From JAWLFI01 sp964627995 (GTDB lineage: Bacteria > Bacteroidota > Bacteroidia > Chitinophagales > Saprospiraceae): a stretch of DNA of 64,000 bases. This document shows positions 44,918 through 53,595 of this stretch, in pieces (position 1 is the stretch's first letter; each line of letters opens with the position of its first letter). The stretch lies in the NCBI GenBank assembly GCA_964627995.1, contig CAZVLN010000008.1:1-64000 (forward strand), read 5' to 3'. Below the pieces are notes generated by a model. It was not told the DNA's origin and ran no database searches. It saw nothing but the letters and a program-made list of their open reading frames with translations. Made by a program: the position numbers and the translations under genes.

Positions 44918-45709
44918 TTGCTTCACTATAAAACTTTCGAAAAAAGTCCAGATACCGAATGGGTCGTGTTCATTCACGGTGCAGGAGGTAGTTCATCTAT
45001 ATGGTACAAACAACTAAAAGATTTTAAAAAAGATTACAATGTACTTTTAGTTGACTTGAGAGGACATGGTAGATCAAAGACGTCCTTAAAGACGCTAAAA
45101 CGCTACAGTTTTGAGGCTATAACAAAGGATGTAATCGAGGTTTTAGATCATCTCCAAATTGAAAAAGCTCATTTTGTAGGTATCTCGTTAGGTACCATCA
45201 TCATTCGTGAATTAGCTGAATTACAATCCGAACGAGTTCAATCGTTAGTGATGGGCGGTGCAATTATGAAACTTAATTTGAGATCTAAAGTCTTACTAAA
45301 ATTGGGTGTCTGGTTAAAGTCTGTACTCCCCTATATGTTTCTTTATCGCTTTTTTGCCTTTATTATAATGCCAAAAGGAAACCATAAGGAATCTCGATCC
45401 CTTTTTATTCGAGAAGCGAAAAAACTCTACCAAAAAGAATTTATTCGATGGTTTAAATTAGCCGCCGGACTCAATGCTAAGCTTAAGTTTTTCTGGAATA
45501 AAGAGCTTCGGATACCTACACTTTATATAATGGGTGAGCAGGATCATATGTTTCTACCTTCAATAAAGAAGCTTAGTGATGCTCATCATCAATCCACTCT
45601 TCAAGTGGTCCCAAATTGCGGTCATGTGGTCAACATTGAGCAACCTTTAGCTTTCAATTATCGAGTTCTCAAGTTTCTCAAATCCCCTCAGGAATTTATT
45701 TCGCAGTAA
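44918..45709 (+). CDS. Alpha/beta fold hydrolase
   Basis: This 263-residue protein has the oxyanion segment VVFIHGAGGSSSIWYKQ, the strand DLRGHGRS, the nucleophile elbow FVGISLGTI (GxSxG with catalytic Ser), the acid region MGEQDHMFLP and the catalytic His in NCGHVVNIEQP, so the catalytic triad is complete. It has no signal peptide. It could be an esterase, lipase or haloperoxidase-like enzyme; the substrate is unknown. Translation appears to start at TTG (44918), because the conserved N-terminus begins immediately and no ATG precedes the HGAGG motif in frame. A -7 box is placed correctly for this start. Confidence 0.88.
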   Translation: MLHYKTFEKSPDTEWVVFIHGAGGSSSIWYKQLKDFKKDYNVLLVDLRGHGRSKTSLKTLKRYSFEAITKDVIEVLDHLQIEKAHFVGISLGTIIIRELAELQSERVQSLVMGGAIMKLNLRSKVLLKLGVWLKSVLPYMFLYRFFAFIIMPKGNHKESRSLFIREAKKLYQKEFIRWFKLAAGLNAKLKFFWNKELRIPTLYIMGEQDHMFLPSIKKLSDAHHQSTLQVVPNCGHVVNIEQPLAFNYRVLKFLKSPQEFISQ

Positions 45710-46291
45710 TTAAATATCAGGAATTCTCCTCATTAGCGCATTGAAAGTGCCAACAACACTTCTATATTTTTCATTAAATTCCTTTTTCTAGGACTCAAAA
45801 AAGTCTTTATTCGCCTTTTCTGTGATTAGCATGTCGCTGGAACGGAATAAACAACTAGTTTTTAAAGGAAATTTTCCGGCGCAACAATATTCGTGTGTTG
45901 TATAGCAATCAGCAAAGTCCAACATTGAGAGATAACCTACCTGGAAAATCTTTATATACACCTTGGCTGAGGCAAAAAGAGAAGGACAGTATAATTTCTG
46001 TTCTTATTCATCCATAATTGTAGGTTGTTGACTACCTATCCAATAATATGAATCTTTAAAAGGGTCTAGTTACCTGAAGTCAATCTATCGGGCATGGGGT
46101 GGGATGAAAATAGTAAATTATACAGGAGCTAGCTTAGCTCATGTGTTTAAAACAAATTTTACTATTATTTCCTAATTGATCAAAAATTATGAACCAATGG
46201 AGGAGAAAGAAAGCTAAAACTACCTCAAAAAAGAAAAATGACTGGTCTCATAATATTCAACCCAGCATACCGATTTTGCTTAATGTCTTAC
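45710..46291 (+). other. Gene-poor AT-rich intergenic region
   Basis: No convincing coding region, RNA gene or terminator is visible in these 582 bases after the alpha/beta hydrolase. Short frames exist in several phases but none has a domain, signal peptide or start context. A 102-codon frame starting at 46189 runs into repeat copy D and looks accidental. Confidence 0.5.
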
Positions 46292-46565
46292 GCGTGAGGG
46301 ATAGAAGTGGTAGGGCGAGCTACAGTCGGTGCTTATCGTATAGTAAAAGAGCGGCCCTTAGGTTCATTACTTTAATCGCTAAAGAGCAAACTGTATGGTT
46401 TTGCTCTTATTTTCGTTCGCTTTTATACTTTTTGAGTTGTATTACAGTTGGGGTCCTGCAAGCCAGAATGAATGTCACCGAATGGAGCTCGCACTAAGAG
46501 CGGATAGCCCGGCCTGATCGCAGATCGGTTGCGAAACGATCTGCGAGAAAGGACACGCCCAAAAA
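46292..46565 (+). repeat. Structured intergenic repeat, copy D
   Basis: This 274-bp element begins GCGTGAGGGATAGAAGTGG, nearly identical to copy B, and ends GGACACGCCCAAAAA, with the core GAGCGGATAGCCCGGCC. The middle is longer and more AT-rich than in the other copies (about 46340-46470), as if expanded by an insertion. A perfect 10-bp hairpin TCGCAGATCG / CGATCTGCGA lies near the 3' end. The tail touches the stop codon of the convergent esterase gene at 46566. Confidence 0.72.
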
Positions 46566-47717
46566 TTAAATTTTAATCAAAGGTATAAGAGCTTGACCAT
46601 CAATTTTTATATAATAATTACCTGATTTCCAAGTGGATATATTTATTTTAGTATTGGCTGGCAGGTTTTCTTTGTCAAAAACTATCTGACCATCAAATTG
46701 AAAAATCTTGAGGCTTGATATTCGATTTTGATGATGCAACTCCAATTGAATTTGGTCTCGGGCAGGGTTGGGGAAAACTCGCACGGCTGTTCCATTTGCC
46801 ACTTCCTGCTGTGTCACTTCCGGAGACTCAAATTGAGAAAAGAAGTCCCAAATAGCAACCGATGCATCAAGATTTTGAGTAGTGGTGCCAAGTCCAGATC
46901 CTACTGGTGCGCCAGGCCAGGTGTGCCCTCCATTTATCACTCGAAGATATTGCAGAGCAGCAGACCCCTGACAATTTAGATAATCAATTTGTTCAATTGT
47001 GGTGCCATCACCAGCCTCATCCGGCCATTGAGTTATCTCAGGAATGGCTAAACACCCATTCTGATTGCGCCAAAATTGAAGTGTTTCTTCAACGGACAGG
47101 GCTGCAAAATTCCCTCCTGGAGGAACAATGAGGTCGTCCGAACCATGAATATGTAGTATGGGAAACGGACGGTCAGGCTGACAATTATTTAATGCACTCG
47201 GAGAATATGTACCAGCCACAGAGGCTATGGCCGCCAATCGATCTTGTAATTCGCAGGCTAATATGTAACTCATGAATCCTCCGGCAGATAATCCGCAGGA
47301 GTAAATTCTATTAGGATTTATATTCTGTTCATTTGATATTAAGTCAATGAGTGTCTCAATAAAACCCACATCATTTGCCGTTGATCCTCCGGGAAAGCCA
47401 GATTGGGTATTCCAACTATTATTGACTCCATTTGGATAAACCGCAATGAAATTGTTTTCTTCCGCGAGCAGATTGAATTTCGAGTAGTCCATAATTGCAT
47501 CTGCATTTTGAGTAAATCCATGTAAGGCGAATAGGAGTGAATAGCTGCTATCTGGGTGATAATTACTAGGCGTATAATGAATGAATGTGCGTTCTATGCC
47601 CTCGTGGTTAATAGAGCGCAACTCCTGAGCAGTAGCATAAGAAAATGTACTAATAACTGCAACAATAAAAAGGGAGATTATATCGTAGAATAGCTTCATC
47701 TTTTTGTTTTTATTCAA
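46566..47717 (-). CDS. Secreted PHB depolymerase-like/feruloyl esterase, T9SS type A
   Basis: This 383-residue protein has a signal peptide (to about 30, SYATAQ) followed by an esterase domain of the LpqC/PHB-depolymerase type: oxyanion LLFALHGFTQNADAIM, nucleophile GLSAGGFMSY (catalytic Ser), acid region HIHGSDDLIVPP and His in NGGHTWPG. The last 75 residues (VRVFPNPARDQIQLEL ... SGNYYIKI) are a type A T9SS sorting tail. It likely hydrolyses extracellular esters such as polyhydroxyalkanoate or feruloyl-polysaccharide; which one is not decidable. A second in-frame ATG at 47699 would remove six basic residues. The 3' end abuts repeat copy D. Confidence 0.92.
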   Translation of the reverse strand: MNKNKKMKLFYDIISLFIVAVISTFSYATAQELRSINHEGIERTFIHYTPSNYHPDSSYSLLFALHGFTQNADAIMDYSKFNLLAEENNFIAVYPNGVNNSWNTQSGFPGGSTANDVGFIETLIDLISNEQNINPNRIYSCGLSAGGFMSYILACELQDRLAAIASVAGTYSPSALNNCQPDRPFPILHIHGSDDLIVPPGGNFAALSVEETLQFWRNQNGCLAIPEITQWPDEAGDGTTIEQIDYLNCQGSAALQYLRVINGGHTWPGAPVGSGLGTTTQNLDASVAIWDFFSQFESPEVTQQEVANGTAVRVFPNPARDQIQLELHHQNRISSLKIFQFDGQIVFDKENLPANTKINISTWKSGNYYIKIDGQALIPLIKI

Positions 47718-47881
47718 TATACAAAATCAAATCTTTCCTGGCATTGAAATTAGCTAATTTGAAGCTTTATTACATATAATAGGCAGCGAAAGAAGGTTGC
47801 ATATGCTCTTTTAAAAAAAGACTCTTTTTTATGGGATACCGCTAAATTTTAGCGAAATTTGCGGACTATTAAGAAATTTAC

Positions 47882-50596
47882 ATGCAATTGAATTTAAATC
47901 GATTCTTTCTTATTTTATCATTGATTATCAGTGTAATACAAGTAAATGCACAAGAGATATGTGACAATGGTATAGATGACAATAATAATGGATTAATAGA
48001 TTTTAATGATCCGGAATGCGATTGTGCAGGTATTTCTTCATTTTTGACCAATTCCATTATACCTAATCCTTCATTCGAGTCCCGCAGTTGTTGTCCAACC
48101 ATTTGGGGGGATATGGATTGCTTAGTGACCTGGACTCAAGGATCATCAGGTGCCGCTTTGGATTATATTCATCAATGTGGCATCATGGCTTCAGATTGGT
48201 TAAACCCACCACTACCCTTTCCCGATGGGGAAGGGTGTGTAGGATTTGTAGCTAATTTGCAAAATGTTGATTTTCAAGAATATGTAGCTGCCTGCCTAAA
48301 TAGGCCTATGGAAGCAGATACTTCTTACACACTTAACTTTAATCTTGGTTTTGGTATTCCTGCTAATTTATCGCCGAGTTATAATTTGGATACCGTTTAC
48401 AGTGCAGACACCGTCGAATTAGCCATTTTCGGCAATCCGACTTGTGATCCGGGTCAACTTCCCTATCCAGGTATTGGTTGTCCTACTAATGCAGTAGGAT
48501 CGGACTGGGTTCTCATAAATACAATCACTGTAACAGGTAATCAAGAGTGGATTGAAACAGCCTTTGAATTCACTCCCTCAAATACATATCGAGCTATTGC
48601 CATAGGCGCGAGTTGTGGTATAAAGAATTTGGGAGATGCGGCAGAGTATTACTTTATAGATAACCTCATTCTGAGTGAATCCAGGAATTTCGAATTGGAC
48701 GCTCCTGTAAAGAGTGGAAGTGAATGCGAAGGTTCTGTTCGGCTAACAAGTCCAGTTATCATGTCAGGGATTGACTACCAATGGTACATCGATGGAATAG
48801 CCATTCCCGGGGAAACGAGCTCCGAGTTGGTCTTAAATGGAGACGATCTTCGAGGAGACTATCAGGTTCGGCTTTCCCAAGATATGAATTGTGAAATCTC
48901 TATGTCCATTTCATTAATAGACAACCCCAACTTACAGGGAGAAATCCTAGGTGACACCTTAATTTGCCCCGGGGATAGTTCTACTCTAAGAGTATCGAGA
49001 GGGTTTTCCAATTATGAATGGAGTACAGGTGAGACTGATTCAATAATACGAGTTGGTGAAACGGGCAGTTATGAGCTCACGGTAACGGATGAAAATGGAT
49101 GCACCTTAAGCATAAGTCAATTCGTAACTATAGCAGACTCTATCAACCCTCAAGCCAATATTACCCCGGCCAGAGGAACAAATAATAATGGCTCGATCAC
49201 CTTGTTTCCTACTGGTGGGTTTTCACCTTACAATTATCAGTGGAGCACAGGTGGATCTAGTAATAGAATTTCGGGGCTGAGTGATGGCCTATATTTCGTG
49301 ACCATAACTGATGAAGAGGAGTGCGAAGCTATATTTGAGTTCAACCTATTATTCGAACCAGACTCATTTTTCGTCGGTACCGAAACGCGACCAATAAGTT
49401 GTTACGGTCTTAATGATGGTTTTATTCGTCTAATCCCTCAAGGAGGGCGCCAGCCTTACCAAGCCCAATGGTCCGATGGTAATGAAGATTTAATTCGACC
49501 GAACCTTACGTCAGGATCATATGAGGTTACAGTCTCTGATAGCGATGGAGAAGAGGAGGTACAAAGCTTTAATCTGGTCGAACCCGACTCCTTACAGCTA
49601 AATGTAGTTCCCACAAACCCGACTTGTAAGGGTTTCGCCGATGGGGAAATAGAGTTAATGATATCAGGAGGCAGACCTCAATATCAACTTCGAATCAACG
49701 GCAATCTATTAAGTCACAGCGCAGCTTCAAATTTATTGGCTGGAGCATATAATATAGAAATAACCGACCAAAGTGGATGTTCTTTGAGTCGAGAAGTGAT
49801 CTTATCAGAACCGGACTTATTACAAGCGAATTACGATGCCCAAGCCCCCAATTGCTTTGGTTATGAAAATGGCCGAATTGAGATTTTAAACATAGAAGGA
49901 GGAACTGCCCCTTACGCTGCAGAATTAAATGAAGAGTCAATTGATGTAACGGGTGCTCGACAGCTTACAAGCGGTGCATACACTCTAACTATCAGAGATA
50001 AAAATTTGTGCTTATGGACCGAGGAAATAATCCTTCCTCAACCACAGCAGATTGAAGTACAGGTATATGCTAATAAGGATCGTATTTCACAAGGAGAAGA
50101 AGTTATCCTAGAGGCTCAACTTTTTCCATCAAGTATTTCAGCAAATCAAGGCAGTTGGATAGGCGATACTTTTGACCCTCAAATCGAATGTAGAACCTGT
50201 TTAGTTTCTGGTGCCCGCCCTAGAGAAACCACCCTTTTTAGTTTTCAACTTTGGGTTGATAATTGTTTGTTCTCTGACGAAATTGAAATCTCCGTCGAGG
50301 ATCGAGATTTTTTCATTCCGAATGTTTTCACTCCTAACGGAGACGGCAATAACGATAAGTTTTTATTCTTCGGGAATGAAGAATCCCCTTTGTTTATTAA
50401 AGAGTTTATCATTTTTAATCGTTGGGGTCAGAATGTTTTTCAGGTTAGGAGTTTAAACCACTCAGATTTCGAGGGTTGGGATGGTCGAGTTCAGGGATCA
50501 GATGCTCCTGAAGGCGTTTACATCTATCATATGATTTTAGAAGATGGGCGGGGAGAAACTCAACAGTTTACTGGAGATGTTTCACTCGTTCGATAG
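47882..50596 (+). CDS. T9SS type B surface protein with SprB repeats
   Basis: This 904-residue protein has a signal peptide (to about 23, QVNAQ) followed by the short Asp/Asn/Cys-rich motif EICDNGIDDNNNGLIDFNDP. Residues of about 45-265 form a carbohydrate-binding-like domain (NPSFESRSCCPT ... YFIDNLILS). An Ig-like unit (about 270-355) and SprB-type repeats (about 365-715, with SCYGLNDGFIRL, PYQAQWSDG, GSYEVTVSD) come next. The last 90 residues (VFTPNGDGNNDKF ... FNRWGQNVF ... PEGVYIYHM) are the CHU_C type B domain. It is probably a surface adhesin. Unlike the protein at 3744-6830 it has no PorP/SprF gene beside it. Its stop is 4 bases from the stop of the convergent dipeptidase gene. Confidence 0.92.
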   Translation: MQLNLNRFFLILSLIISVIQVNAQEICDNGIDDNNNGLIDFNDPECDCAGISSFLTNSIIPNPSFESRSCCPTIWGDMDCLVTWTQGSSGAALDYIHQCGIMASDWLNPPLPFPDGEGCVGFVANLQNVDFQEYVAACLNRPMEADTSYTLNFNLGFGIPANLSPSYNLDTVYSADTVELAIFGNPTCDPGQLPYPGIGCPTNAVGSDWVLINTITVTGNQEWIETAFEFTPSNTYRAIAIGASCGIKNLGDAAEYYFIDNLILSESRNFELDAPVKSGSECEGSVRLTSPVIMSGIDYQWYIDGIAIPGETSSELVLNGDDLRGDYQVRLSQDMNCEISMSISLIDNPNLQGEILGDTLICPGDSSTLRVSRGFSNYEWSTGETDSIIRVGETGSYELTVTDENGCTLSISQFVTIADSINPQANITPARGTNNNGSITLFPTGGFSPYNYQWSTGGSSNRISGLSDGLYFVTITDEEECEAIFEFNLLFEPDSFFVGTETRPISCYGLNDGFIRLIPQGGRQPYQAQWSDGNEDLIRPNLTSGSYEVTVSDSDGEEEVQSFNLVEPDSLQLNVVPTNPTCKGFADGEIELMISGGRPQYQLRINGNLLSHSAASNLLAGAYNIEITDQSGCSLSREVILSEPDLLQANYDAQAPNCFGYENGRIEILNIEGGTAPYAAELNEESIDVTGARQLTSGAYTLTIRDKNLCLWTEEIILPQPQQIEVQVYANKDRISQGEEVILEAQLFPSSISANQGSWIGDTFDPQIECRTCLVSGARPRETTLFSFQLWVDNCLFSDEIEISVEDRDFFIPNVFTPNGDGNNDKFLFFGNEESPLFIKEFIIFNRWGQNVFQVRSLNHSDFEGWDGRVQGSDAPEGVYIYHMILEDGRGETQQFTGDVSLVR

Positions 50597-50600
50597 ATTT

Positions 50601-51242
50601 TTAATCTATGCATTCCCATTTATTCTCAAAGATGGGCCATGTTTTTTTTCTAAAACTGTAATGCCACCATTCCGTCCGGATAGGATAAAAGCCATATTTA
50701 ATCATAGTTTCTTTAAGTATACGCCGATTTTCTTGAATTTCATCAGGCAACTCAGGAGTGGAAGTATGATAAGCTTTTGGGCCGAAAAAATCGAAATCAG
50801 TTCCCATGTTAAGTTCTTTCCCAGTCTTTCTATTCACTAAGGTGACGTCAATAGCCTGGCCCCTATTGTGCATAGATCCCTTCCTTGGATCAGCTACATA
50901 ATTTGGATCTGGAACTTCCTCCCACAACTCCCATTGTACCGCTAGTGGTCGATAACAATCAAAAAGCTTCAAATCGTAGCCTTTCAATTTTAGCTCTTTA
51001 CTTATAGCTTTAAGTGCAGATGCAGCGTCTGGTCTTAAAAAACAGCGCCCACAATCGTATATTAAATGTCCCGTGAAATTATCTGAAGTTGCATATCGGA
51101 GATCTAACAGGATTCCATCGCTAGTTTGGAATTCTATCCATTGGGCGGAGTCTACTGTCCATTCCTGAGCCCAAATTAAATTATTGAATACATTAATCAA
51201 TGAAAGGGAAAAAACAAGTATTAATATTTTCAGTTGACCCAT
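50601..51242 (-). CDS. D-alanyl-D-alanine dipeptidase (M15D, VanX/DdpX-like), exported
   Basis: This 213-residue protein has an N-terminal signal peptide (to about 25, IWAQE). The zinc site is visible: GSMHNRGQAIDVTL (His and Asp ligands, S.H..G.A.D form) and the catalytic EWWHYSF (Glu base and His ligand). LFDCYRPLAVQWELWE is the conserved substrate-binding block. It hydrolyses D-Ala-D-Ala, giving cell-wall recycling or nutrient use; vancomycin resistance is not implied without a vanHA cluster, which is absent. Its start overlaps the end of ligA by 13 bases, so the two are translationally linked. Confidence 0.92.
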   Translation of the reverse strand: MGQLKILILVFSLSLINVFNNLIWAQEWTVDSAQWIEFQTSDGILLDLRYATSDNFTGHLIYDCGRCFLRPDAASALKAISKELKLKGYDLKLFDCYRPLAVQWELWEEVPDPNYVADPRKGSMHNRGQAIDVTLVNRKTGKELNMGTDFDFFGPKAYHTSTPELPDEIQENRRILKETMIKYGFYPIRTEWWHYSFRKKTWPIFENKWECID

Positions 51243-53326
51243 GATAAAAATTTATTCTCATCAACAATTTGAACAGAGCCCTGAGCCTCGGCCTTGCGTA
51301 ACTTGGACCCCGCATTCTCTCCGGCAACTAAAATATCTAAATTCCCGCTGACAGCACTTATTGTTTTTGCTCCTGCCTTTTCTGCTTTTTCTTTCGCCTC
51401 CTTTCGAGTAAGACTTGCTAAACTGCCCGTAAAAAGAATGGTCTTTCCATAAAGCGGACCCTCTTCATCAACAACTCTTGGCAGGTCCTCTTCAGTTTGC
51501 TTCAGGTTTACGCCTAGACTATCCAAATCCTTTAGTACTTGGACGTTGTCTGGGTCTTGAAAAAAAGATGCGATATTGCCAGCAACTATAGGCCCTACCT
51601 CGTGAATCTGAATAAGGTCGTCTTCGGTCCAATTGGTAAGATCTAATACGTGCTCAATTTTAGATGCAATGACTTTAGACATTTTAAGACCTAAATGATG
51701 AATACTTAATCCATGCAATAAGCGGAAAATAGGCTGGTTTTTTGAATCTTCAATTGCCCGTTTCAAATTTTGAGCTGATTTCTCTCCAAAACGCTCTAAG
51801 TCCTTAATTTTATCAATGTCCAATCGATAGATATCAGCTATAGAGTGAAGCCAACCCAGATCGTAAAAAATATGAATATATTTTTCTCCAAACCCATCGA
51901 TATCCATTGCATTCTTTGATACGAAGTGAATCATTTTCTGCAGCACTTGAGCAGAGCATTGCGCATTAACACAACGCCAGGCTGCTTCTCCTTCCACGCG
52001 CTTTAATTCATGTCCGCAAGCAGGGCAGTGATTTGGGAACTGAATGGTTTGCTCCTCACCTGACCGCACATCCTTCAGTGCTTTAACGATATATGGAATA
52101 ACATCCCCTGCACGCTCTACAATAACTTGATCGCCTATACGAAGGTCCCTTTCTTCAATAAAGTCCTCATTGTGGAGAGAGGCTGACTCTACAGTAACTC
52201 CAGCCAATTCCACAGGTTCCAATTTAGCCACGGGAGTAATTGCTCCGATTTTTCCCACTTGAAATTCTACACGCTTTAAAGTTGTTGTAGCCTGTTTGGC
52301 TTTAAACTTATAAGCTATTGCCCATTTTGGATGATGACTGGTAGCTCCAATTTCATCTTGGTAATTAAAGTTGTTCACCTTAACGACCATACCATCAATT
52401 TCATACGCGTAAGCCGATCGGTTTTGTTCCCATTTCAGACAATAATCATGGAGTTCATTTACACTTGAGGTCTTGTAGATAGCGTCAGGCGGCAATTTAA
52501 ATCCTAATTCCTTCAGCATTTTCATGCCATTTTCATGGGTTTTTATCTCAGAAGCAGCATTTGCTCCATCTGTGGTTTCCGCATATGCTACTTGAAATAC
52601 CAGATAGTCCAGACCCCGAGAAGCTGCTTCGGCCGGGTCTTTCATTCGCAATCCCCCTGTAGCAGCATTTCTGGGATTTGCAAAAGCTTCTTTTCCTGAT
52701 TGAAGTCTAGCCTTATTTATTTCTGCAAAACGCCGAATAGGAATGATGGCCTCCCCACGAATTTCAACTTTGGATATACCGTATTTAGAAAATTCAGCTC
52801 GTAAGGGTACTGATTTAATGGCTTTGATGTTCTGTGTAATATCATCGCCCTTAACCCCATTTCCCCGAGTTGCCGCCCTGGTGAATTCATCATTTTCGTA
52901 AATAAGCACAACGGTCCCCCCATCTAATTTAGGTTCTATCATGTAATCTATAACATCAGGTGTTTCGCTGATATTCTTTTTTACTTTACGATCAAAGTCT
53001 TCTAAGTCCTCAATATTATATGAATTAGCTAATGACAACATGGAGGAAAGGTGTCTTACTGATTCAAAATCAGAGGTGAGATCGCTACCCACTCTACTCG
53101 TCGGAGAGTCTGGGCGCACGTGCTCAGGGAATTTGCTTTCCCACTGCTCTAATAAAGAAAACAAACGATCATATTCAGGATCTGATATTAAAGGATCGTC
53201 TTTGACATAGTATCGCCATTCATGGAATTGTACAACCTCTGTCAGCTCAGAAAGGTTGCTAGGATTGGGCTCCAAATCCCCATTAAGGAAAGCCTTGGAG
53301 CGATCATATGCCTGTTTTTCGACCAT
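51230..53326 (-). CDS. ligA: NAD-dependent DNA ligase
   Basis: This 698-residue LigA seals nicks using NAD. Domains in order are Ia (YYVKDDPLISDPEYDRL), adenylation domain with the active Lys in EPKLDGGTV, OB fold (VGKIGAITPVAKLEPV), a four-Cys zinc finger (CPACGHELKRV..WRCVNAQCSAQ), helix-hairpin-helix repeats and a C-terminal BRCT domain (GKTILFTGSLASLTRKEAKEKAE). I prefer the ATG at 53326 (MVEKQAYDR); the longer frame from 53371 adds 15 residues with no homology. It overlaps the dipeptidase gene downstream by 13 bases. The 269 bases upstream, up to the next divergent gene, are AT-rich with no clear -7 box. Confidence 0.97.
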   Translation of the reverse strand: MVEKQAYDRSKAFLNGDLEPNPSNLSELTEVVQFHEWRYYVKDDPLISDPEYDRLFSLLEQWESKFPEHVRPDSPTSRVGSDLTSDFESVRHLSSMLSLANSYNIEDLEDFDRKVKKNISETPDVIDYMIEPKLDGGTVVLIYENDEFTRAATRGNGVKGDDITQNIKAIKSVPLRAEFSKYGISKVEIRGEAIIPIRRFAEINKARLQSGKEAFANPRNAATGGLRMKDPAEAASRGLDYLVFQVAYAETTDGANAASEIKTHENGMKMLKELGFKLPPDAIYKTSSVNELHDYCLKWEQNRSAYAYEIDGMVVKVNNFNYQDEIGATSHHPKWAIAYKFKAKQATTTLKRVEFQVGKIGAITPVAKLEPVELAGVTVESASLHNEDFIEERDLRIGDQVIVERAGDVIPYIVKALKDVRSGEEQTIQFPNHCPACGHELKRVEGEAAWRCVNAQCSAQVLQKMIHFVSKNAMDIDGFGEKYIHIFYDLGWLHSIADIYRLDIDKIKDLERFGEKSAQNLKRAIEDSKNQPIFRLLHGLSIHHLGLKMSKVIASKIEHVLDLTNWTEDDLIQIHEVGPIVAGNIASFFQDPDNVQVLKDLDSLGVNLKQTEEDLPRVVDEEGPLYGKTILFTGSLASLTRKEAKEKAEKAGAKTISAVSGNLDILVAGENAGSKLRKAEAQGSVQIVDENKFLSWVN

Positions 53327-53595
53327 AATAATCAAGCGCCTTTTAGTTATTGTATTGAATGAATTACACAATATAAGAGTTCACAGTATCAGTGAAAAGA
53401 AAATAGAAATATACGCTTACATTTTTAACCATTATCTACTTTTCTACCGTCTCTTCACAAAAAAGATACAATGTTTTAGTAAAGCATTACTTCAGTTTTG
53501 CTTTAGTCTATAATGAATAAAAAAAACATAAGTTACATAACGTAGGGCCGTGATCTCTATATTATTGCCTTATCTTTAACTCAGAAACTCGAAGG

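Noticed and set aside
46189..46497. 102-codon frame before the secreted esterase
   Set aside because: It crosses into repeat copy D, has no recognisable domain, and lacks a promoter box; treated as accidental.
50601..51242. VanX-type vancomycin resistance gene
   Set aside because: The dipeptidase lacks vanH/vanA neighbours and has a signal peptide; cell-wall recycling is the more likely role.
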